This document shows positions 9,001 to 10,608 of a stretch of 10,608 nucleotides of DNA, one piece after another. The stretch is taken from positions 1 through 10,608 of the forward strand of contig WQUP01000169.1 in the NCBI GenBank assembly GCA_009782015.1, given 5' to 3'. The notes beneath the pieces were generated by a model. The model made no database searches. It was not told the origin of the DNA and saw only the letters and a program-made list of their open reading frames with translations. Position numbers and translations under genes: made by a program. Position 1 is the first letter of the stretch. Every line of letters starts with the position of its first letter. Source of the stretch: Endomicrobiia bacterium (GTDB lineage: Bacteria > Elusimicrobiota > Endomicrobiia > Endomicrobiales > Endomicrobiaceae).

Positions 9001-10608
9001 GAATGGAAGCGCGTTACGCAGGCAATGCGGATTCGCGCAGAATAATACAGGCTCTCAAAGCGAAATATGCTACGCCCGAAGAAAATCTGCGTATTTTGTT
9101 TGCCGAAAAACAGGCGGCGGAAGCGACAAAACCCGATCTGTCAAAAGAACCGGAAAGTGACAAGATCTCGTTTCAGATAAACAAGCATCTCAAAGATGCA
9201 CAAATCATGGTTGACAATTATAATTACATGATCGGCCAAGAGCTGGAAGATTCTGCGATAGATGAAAACATTTTAAAAGAAAAATTCGGACTTGCGGAAG
9301 GAGAAATCAGCCAATACAGAATTTTGCACAGGGCAATGAAATTAGATTTTAAATATCTGGTAGGCGTGCTGCAAGATTCAAACGCCGGATTAAATGTCAG
9401 ATTACTGGCATTTCTGTATCTCAACAGGAGAACAACGGGTTATGAAACGGAAATTGCGCGGATTGCTCCGGCTCTTGCAAAAGAGTTTAAAGATGCCATT
9501 GACTCAAATACGTTTAAGCCTCCCACCAATGATTTTGATCTGAGGGCAGCGATAACGGGAATTCATCTGTTTATGCTTGCAGAATCCAAAACCGTATCTT
9601 CGATTATGAACGGCAACGAACGTAATCTGTACTTAAGAATATCTGAAGCCGGTTTTTTCCCGAGCAGCGGTTTAGTCGCAGCCAACTCTTTTTTCTTTTT
9701 CAGCAAAAACCACACGAGTGTGTTTGTAAACACAGCCCATGAATTGGGACACAATTATTTTTATGAAGCTTCGCCGACCATAGATGTAAGAATTACTGCT
9801 TCGCAGGCATCTCTTCTGCATGAAATCGCCGCGTACACAGCGATGGGTTTATTTAGAAATGACATTGTAATTTCAAGAAAGGCAAAACTTAAGACTTTTA
9901 TGTTCGACATAGAAAAAAGCGAGCAGGATGAGGAACACAATGCCGCCGAAGGATTTTTGGAGATTACCCAAAATGTTTTCGAGAAAGTTTTAAAATCTAC
10001 CGGCATAAAACTTTCTTATGAAACGCTTTTTTCGGTGATTCTATCGTTCGGGGCAAAGTATCAGGAAAAGGTAAGCCAGGCCGTAATGCTCAGGTCTCTT
10101 CTAGACGAATATGTCAAAGCCGTTTCTAAAGAAACCAACGGCCTCATAAGCGAAACGCTGCTTATAGATATGTACCGTTCGATTGAACAGCAAATACAAA
10201 AAAGTGGTCAAGGGGACATGGTTATTGACCGCTCCTTACAACAGCCAGCAAGTCTTGAACTTCCAGCAACGAAAGCCAGAGCCGACAAACTCGCCATCAA
10301 CAATCCCGAAGCGCAGCGCGAAAGAATGCTTGCCGGACTTAATGATAAAGTTGCGGACGGGATTGCAAACGAGCTTGGCGTTTCAAATACGTTTAAAGCT
10401 GATTTTAGCAATTTGTTTTCCGATGACTTGTTCGGCAACAAATACACGCCGGATGAGAGAGAAGATTTCATTAATAAACATGTAAATGAGCTTCTTGGTT
10501 CTATTGTCGAAAATAAAGATTTAAAAAACGGTCTTCTGGCGTTTTCGTTTAACGCAAAAAACAATGCAATGGACACGGAAAACTCGATTAGAACGGCAAC
10601 CCTGATAA
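1..10608 (+). CDS. Giant multi-domain membrane/enzyme protein, internal fragment (open at both ends)
   Basis: A single reading frame with codons starting at base 3 is open across the whole window, giving about 3,535 residues with neither start nor stop. Random sequence of this composition would not stay open for 10.6 kb, and recognisable motifs occur in this same frame from one end to the other: GEEIAQ at 216-221, HAD motif I at 1569, a kinase DFG at 2254, HEATH at 2784 and HELGH at 3246. Domain order is: VanZ-like membrane region, linker plus three-helix module, UDP-sugar pyrophosphorylase-like, TIM-barrel-like, HAD-like, APH-kinase-like, a second copy of linker plus membrane module, HExxH peptidase-like, a second HExxH peptidase-like, then the beginning of another domain. 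Several hydrophobic blocks suggest an inner-membrane protein with large soluble loops. The whole protein has no recognised name. Very large ORFs are reported from Omnitrophota and similar lineages; lineage here is inference. Confidence 0.93.
165..779 (+). other. Multi-pass membrane domain with VanZ-like C-terminal part
   Basis: Residues about 55-259 contain hydrophobic stretches at roughly 62-83, 85-115, 130-150, 160-176, 203-216 and 241-257, so four to six membrane segments are likely. The last two frame a motif-rich stretch: AYGTGEEIAQFF (E217, E218, Q221), then a polar loop, then DSIDLWASALGT (D239, D242, G249). The spacing of Gly/Glu-Glu-x-x-Gln in one helix followed by Ser/Asp-x-x-Asp-x-x-x-x-x-x-Gly at the start of the next is the pattern known from VanZ-like and related YjdF-type small membrane proteins. 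VanZ itself confers low-level teicoplanin resistance, but the biochemical role of the family is poorly known. Here it is one domain of a larger chain, so resistance should not be assumed. The upstream part (1-164) is a charged helical stretch belonging to whatever precedes it. Confidence 0.5.
780..1130 (+). other. Charged helical stalk after the membrane domain
   Basis: Residues 260-376 are hydrophilic and rich in Lys, Glu, Asp and Arg, with an acidic patch (ELEDNDNDK near residues 295-303) and a long predicted-helical run ending ...KNELKRRM. The basic residues just after the last hydrophobic segment (RDYYKNKR) would favour a cytoplasmic location by the positive-inside rule. No family recognised. 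It links the VanZ-like membrane domain to the repeated linker/membrane module. Local composition is very AT-rich: the 60 bases from 1021 contain 17 G or C. Confidence 0.5.
1131..1230 (+). repeat. Palindromic linker element, copy a (stem eroded)
   Basis: First of four copies of an in-frame interdomain linker. The encoded peptide is SGKRDRGIDHS followed by LQQQSG and ASLELPATKARADRL. The right arm TTGACCACT (1153-1161) and the 13-nt loop region (1140-1152) align with the other copies, but the left arm at 1131-1139 (TCCGGCAAA) no longer pairs, so only the protein-level motif remains. The 3' part has a second possible stem, GCC-a-GAGCC / GGCTCGGC around GACA (about 1209-1230), with one bulged base. 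Confidence 0.7.
1141..1580 (+). repeat. 440-bp direct repeat, copy 1 (linker plus three-helix membrane module)
   Basis: This block matches 7156-7595 without any gap: I count 15 mismatches in 440 bases, about 96.6% identity, at a constant offset of 6,015 bases. Both copies lie in the same reading frame. It encodes the linker GIDHSLQQQSGASLELPATK, then a conserved amphipathic stretch (LGLTGFWRNLF, GHKEFFPSL, RAEHVRSTPENEKW), then three hydrophobic segments at about residues 454-475, 477-495 and 497-516, ending in IYNSIAPKGAEL. Eight of the mismatches appear to change an amino acid, mostly conservatively (V/A, M/L, N/D, S/L). The family of this membrane module is not recognised. The sharp end of identity at GAEL suggests a recombination or duplication boundary. 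Confidence 0.95.
1581..3345 (+). other. UDP-sugar / UDP-GlcNAc pyrophosphorylase-like nucleotidyltransferase domain
   Basis: Residues about 527-1115 carry the ordered motifs of the UDPGP family (UTP-glucose-1-phosphate uridylyltransferase, UDP-GlcNAc pyrophosphorylase, UDP-sugar pyrophosphorylase): a nucleotide-binding loop VGGAGSGM at 616-623; GKPVTYMDLF about 660, where the family has its substrate-loop 'kslfql' segment; YMGNPEYEGELKRIFE from 694, like the family's 'MTS..t...t..ff'; PLGQGEFFHRL from 787, like 'P.GhGd'; GIKYITFNGKIDNCAAKFD with D821-N822; VSKK at 853-856, where the family has a catalytic lysine; and SGGVWAVRKDG...MEQSSVP at 861-882. The order and spacing match well. The family joins UTP and a sugar-1-phosphate to give UDP-sugar and pyrophosphate. 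The first loop lacks the usual Thr-Arg, so activity is not certain. The helical C-terminal part after about residue 930 is less clear. Confidence 0.68.
3346..3536 (+). other. Ala/Asn-rich low-complexity linker and connecting helix
   Basis: Residues about 1116-1178. An Ala/Asn-rich stretch contains two FAEN units (3369-3380 and 3399-3410), followed by NAAAGNAVMGNALNAAVAPASS, which looks like a flexible hinge. It is followed by a more hydrophobic helix (FFDSVLEIIAKLILKYYYK) which may be membrane-associated but is short and ends in lysines and tyrosines. This separates the nucleotidyltransferase-like domain from the next globular domain and is unrelated to the palindromic linker. Confidence 0.5.
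3537..4260 (+). other. Possible TIM-barrel (glycosidase-like) domain
   Basis: Residues about 1179-1420 show a regular alternation of short hydrophobic strands and helices: FFTNVDLS, FDTVVFRSL, HKNGVKVVVEYA, AVDGIKLDLS (D1279, D1284), ALLSIYCDYYD, AFKVSHYDHG, NVWIEFGTD and GPVGIDFDAV. This is the rhythm of a beta/alpha barrel. The pair 'AHKNGVKVVVEY' followed by 'VDGIKLDL' loosely resembles conserved regions I and II of alpha-amylase-type glycosidases (AH..GikVv.D and GfRlD), but the nucleophile and acid/base positions cannot be fixed by eye. A sugar-active role would suit the neighbouring sugar-nucleotide domains; this is inference. A degenerate or non-catalytic barrel is equally possible. 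Confidence 0.35.
4261..4676 (+). other. Helical connector, function unknown
   Basis: Residues about 1421-1558 are hydrophilic and mainly predicted helix (ERKKLEFL, RDAFEYFKNEEIRANLNSIRKQIIYFQNAL, DKKKLAALKEFLSSLGAW), then a short beta-like part (MIYVIKNGLGAKLRAAEGVFFTDKSG). No recognised family. It connects the barrel-like domain to the HAD-like domain and may be part of either. Confidence 0.35.
4677..5970 (+). other. HAD-superfamily phosphatase-like domain with large insertion
   Basis: Residues about 1559-1990. HAD motif I is seen as FADMDSNIAPA, with the nucleophile position D1569 and acid/base position D1571; the family form is DxDxT, here with Asn (N1573) in the last place. Motif II is VITGN with T1604. 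Motif III is probably one of K1860/K1861 in the stretch AIDILKENNKKSRVILDVL, which resembles the 'sIDi...K..al..l' cap-to-core return of type IIB HADs such as phosphomannomutase and sucrose phosphatase. Motif IV is ILYTGDEMLFEG (D1883, E1884) followed by GSDDSVAKL (D1898, D1899). It ends with MLVINTSAEPHNA, as is usual for the last strand. All catalytic acidic residues are present, so it may hydrolyse a sugar phosphate. About 250 residues lie between motifs II and III, much of it helical, so the cap is large or another domain has been inserted. Confidence 0.68.
6030..7140 (+). other. APH / homoserine-kinase-like small-molecule kinase domain
   Basis: Residues about 2010-2380. The N-lobe shows MNNPSMILRLYTDKGDFIFKAL with the beta-3 lysine candidate K2072, then LYDKGLQVPQPVALKTSGDLLLEKDGLYYALETALYGNR, which has the arrangement 'L...gi.vP.pi...dG......dg..y.l...l.G' typical of aminoglycoside phosphotransferases, type II homoserine kinase and N-acetylhexosamine 1-kinase. 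The C-lobe has a catalytic loop TFDINYNNMFF, corresponding to HGDlhpgNvlf with D2234 and N2239 in place but Thr instead of His, and a metal-binding MFDFGG with D2254. A histidine lost at that position is tolerated in some relatives. With a nucleotidyltransferase-like domain in the same chain, a sugar-1-kinase role is attractive but unproven. The domain ends at the palindromic linker b. Confidence 0.62.
7146..7245 (+). repeat. Palindromic linker element, copy b (perfect 9-bp stem)
   Basis: Arms AGCGGTCAA (7146-7154) and TTGACCGCT (7168-7176) are perfect inverted repeats around a 13-nt loop, GGGGACGGAGGTA. In frame it reads SGQGDGGIDRS, then LQQQSG and ASLELPATKAEADRL, at the boundary between the kinase-like domain and the second membrane module. 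A second weak stem lies near 7225-7245 (GCCGAaGC / GCTCGGC). There is no T-run after the stem, so it is not a standard terminator. The element resembles in concept the Rickettsia palindromic elements that sit in frame inside genes, but I do not recognise it as that family. Confidence 0.8.
7156..7595 (+). repeat. 440-bp direct repeat, copy 2 (linker plus three-helix membrane module)
   Basis: Second copy of the block at 1141-1580, in the same frame and orientation. It encodes residues 2386-2531: linker, FWRNLFAGHKEFF segment, three hydrophobic helices and the closing IAPKGAEL. Immediately after it the two copies diverge completely: copy 1 continues KLPETVS into the nucleotidyltransferase-like domain, copy 2 continues ELASGESSS into a different membrane/peptidase region. 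Unlike copy 1, its upstream hairpin (7146-7176) is intact. The high nucleotide identity, including silent positions, means recent duplication or ongoing gene conversion rather than selection on protein sequence alone. Confidence 0.95.
7596..7940 (+). other. Polar linker and two-helix membrane hairpin
   Basis: Residues 2532-2646. After the second 440-bp repeat there is a polar Ser/Asn/Glu-rich stretch (LASGESSSLNAQPTETNNNED), then an amphipathic region (WYLLRTAIFASLNPIKF) and two hydrophobic segments at about 2597-2617 (ASLELGAIYLPLVVTSAVLM) and 2622-2641 (AVLSVMWLTVSFMFGAFLKS), closed by basic residues (KSSVKRSVK). The hairpin topology with positively charged ends suggests that both ends face the cytoplasm. 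It anchors the following peptidase-like domain at the membrane. The family is not recognised. Local composition drops sharply: the 60 bases from 7681 contain 20 G or C. Confidence 0.55.
7941..8590 (+). other. HExxH zinc-metallopeptidase-like domain 1
   Basis: Residues about 2647-2863. The helix YYKLLLLLAHEATHYNEF contains the zinc motif HEATH with H2784, E2785 and H2788, preceded by hydrophobic residues as in true zincin active-site helices. A candidate third ligand is E2807 in WLLEIRARQTE, 19 residues after the second histidine, which is the gluzincin arrangement (Glu on the next helix). Upstream, GIQFAHIPHVITTI and EGLVLTTLTKDSF could supply the beta strands of the upper subdomain. The specific peptidase family is not recognised. 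Lying just after a membrane hairpin, it would act near the membrane, possibly on the host polypeptide itself, but this is inference. Confidence 0.6.
8591..8801 (+). other. Small beta-rich segment, function unknown
   Basis: Residues about 2864-2933 have alternating hydrophobic/polar strands: SLLYYRGFIASGG, KQYVSIYDLGSIY, YWCVLLEDGYLKVYDG, and KQIGEINLNI. It looks like a compact beta domain following the first peptidase-like domain and ending at linker copy c. It contains one of the rare cysteines of the region. No family could be assigned. Confidence 0.35.
8802..8832 (+). repeat. Palindromic linker element, copy c (hairpin part only)
   Basis: Arms TCTGGTCAA (8802-8810) and TTGACCGGA (8824-8832) pair over 9 positions with one T-G wobble, around a 13-nt loop GTGGACGGAGTTA. 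The two outer base pairs differ from copy b (T-A and C-G instead of A-T and G-C), so both sides have changed together. It encodes SGQVDGVIDRK between the first peptidase-like block and the following helical region. The LQQ...LELPATKA tail seen in the other copies is not recognisable here. Confidence 0.75.
8833..9470 (+). other. Helical region, function unknown
   Basis: Residues about 2945-3156 are mostly helical, e.g. SKEVFLKILEGKIAAG, DSRRIIQALKAKYATPEENLRILFAEKQAAE, FQINKHLKDAQIMVDNYNYMIGQELED, ISQYRILHRAMKLDFKYLVGVLQDS, and LNVRLLAFLYLNRRTTGYE. Repeated two-helix spacing could be solenoid-like, but no repeat consensus is convincing by eye. It starts right after linker c and leads into the second zinc-peptidase-like domain. 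Confidence 0.35.
9471..9900 (+). other. HExxH zinc-metallopeptidase-like domain 2
   Basis: Residues about 3157-3300. A strand-like stretch (SGLVAANSFFFFSKNHTSVFVN) leads into the active-site helix NTAHELGHNYFYE with the zinc motif HELGHN: H3246, E3247, H3250. HELGHN is a classical form of the motif in metallopeptidases. A candidate third zinc ligand is E3274 in LLHEIAAYTAMGLF, 24 residues after H3250, again as in gluzincins; the E-x-A-A-Y context resembles the second active-site helix. The domain is clearly different in sequence from the first HExxH domain, so it is not a recent duplicate. Substrate unknown. It is flanked by helical regions and followed by linker copy d. Confidence 0.65.
9901..10202 (+). 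other. Helical tail of peptidase-like domain 2
   Basis: Residues about 3301-3400 are predominantly helical with charged heptad-like stretches (DIEKSEQDEEHNAAEGFLEITQNVFEKVLKS, YQEKVSQAVMLRSLLDEYVKAVSKE, LLIDMYRSIEQQIQK). It probably completes the helical lower subdomain of the preceding peptidase-like domain. It ends exactly at the palindromic linker. No independent family recognised. Confidence 0.4.
10203..10301 (+). repeat. Palindromic linker element, copy d
   Basis: Arms AGTGGTCAA (10203-10211) and TTGACCGCT (10225-10233) pair over 9 positions with one T-G wobble, around the 13-nt loop GGGGACATGGTTA. It encodes SGQGDMVIDRS, then LQQP and ASLELPATKARADKL. The tail is two codons shorter than in copies a and b (LQQP in place of LQQQSG) but otherwise nearly identical at nucleotide level. 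Unlike copies a and b it is not followed by the FWRNLF membrane module but by a new hydrophilic domain (AINNPEAQRERM), showing that the linker and the membrane module are separable. Confidence 0.8.
10302..10608 (+). other. Start of a further domain, cut by the window edge
   Basis: Residues about 3434-3535 after linker copy d: AINNPEAQRERMLAGLNDKVADGIANELGV, then FKADFSNLFSDDLFGNKYTPDEREDFINKHVNELLG, then GLLAFSFNAKNNAMDTENSIRT. It is hydrophilic and mostly helical, with no hydrophobic membrane segment. The frame is still open at the last base. No family recognised from this partial sequence. Confidence 0.4.

Noticed and set aside
1131..10301. CRISPR array
   Set aside because: Four widely and irregularly spaced copies inside a coding frame, with no short uniform spacers.

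Overview
The window is a slice out of the middle of one giant protein gene. On the plus strand, the frame whose codons begin at position 3 (residue k starts at base 3k) stays open from edge to edge: about 3,535 codons with no stop, and neither the true start nor the true stop is inside. I see no credible minus-strand gene, RNA gene, promoter or terminator, and no intergenic space. Base composition looks moderately AT-rich overall, with frequent ATA and AAA codons mixed with GC-rich GCC/GGC/GCG stretches. Very large multi-domain ORFs of this kind, made of membrane segments and enzyme-like domains, are known from deep-branching uncultured bacteria such as Omnitrophota and possibly Elusimicrobiota. 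That assignment is a guess from style, not from a marker gene.

Layout: (1) 165-779, a multi-pass membrane domain whose last part resembles VanZ-like proteins, followed by a charged helical stalk to about 1130. (2) 1141-1580, copy 1 of a 440-bp direct repeat encoding an inter-domain linker plus a three-helix membrane module. (3) 1581-7140, a cytoplasmic-looking enzyme cassette: a UDP-sugar pyrophosphorylase-like domain, an Ala/Asn linker, a possible TIM-barrel-like domain, a HAD-phosphatase-like domain with a large insertion, and an APH/homoserine-kinase-like sugar-kinase-type domain. (4) 7156-7595, copy 2 of the 440-bp repeat, about 96.6% identical to copy 1. (5) 7596-8800, a membrane hairpin, a first HExxH zinc-peptidase-like domain and a small beta-rich segment. 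(6) 8850-10200, a helical region, a second HExxH zinc-peptidase-like domain and a helical tail. (7) 10203-10608, another linker copy and the start of a further domain that runs off the window.

The most striking pattern is a short linker (peptide consensus SGQGDxVIDRS, often followed by LQQ...ASLELPATKARADRL) that occurs four times, each time at a domain boundary and in the same frame. At the DNA level three copies form a 9-bp stem with a 13-nt loop, with compensatory changes between copies. The fourth is eroded. Together with the near-identical 440-bp repeats set exactly 6,015 bp (2,005 codons) apart, this suggests a polyprotein-scale gene that gains, loses or swaps whole domain cassettes in frame by recombination at repeated linkers.

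Taken together, the cassette (sugar-1-kinase-like, nucleotidyltransferase-like, phosphatase-like and perhaps a glycosidase-like barrel) would fit activated-sugar metabolism at a membrane, next to two metallopeptidase-like domains that could process proteins, possibly this one. Function is inferred from motifs seen by eye. No database search was available.
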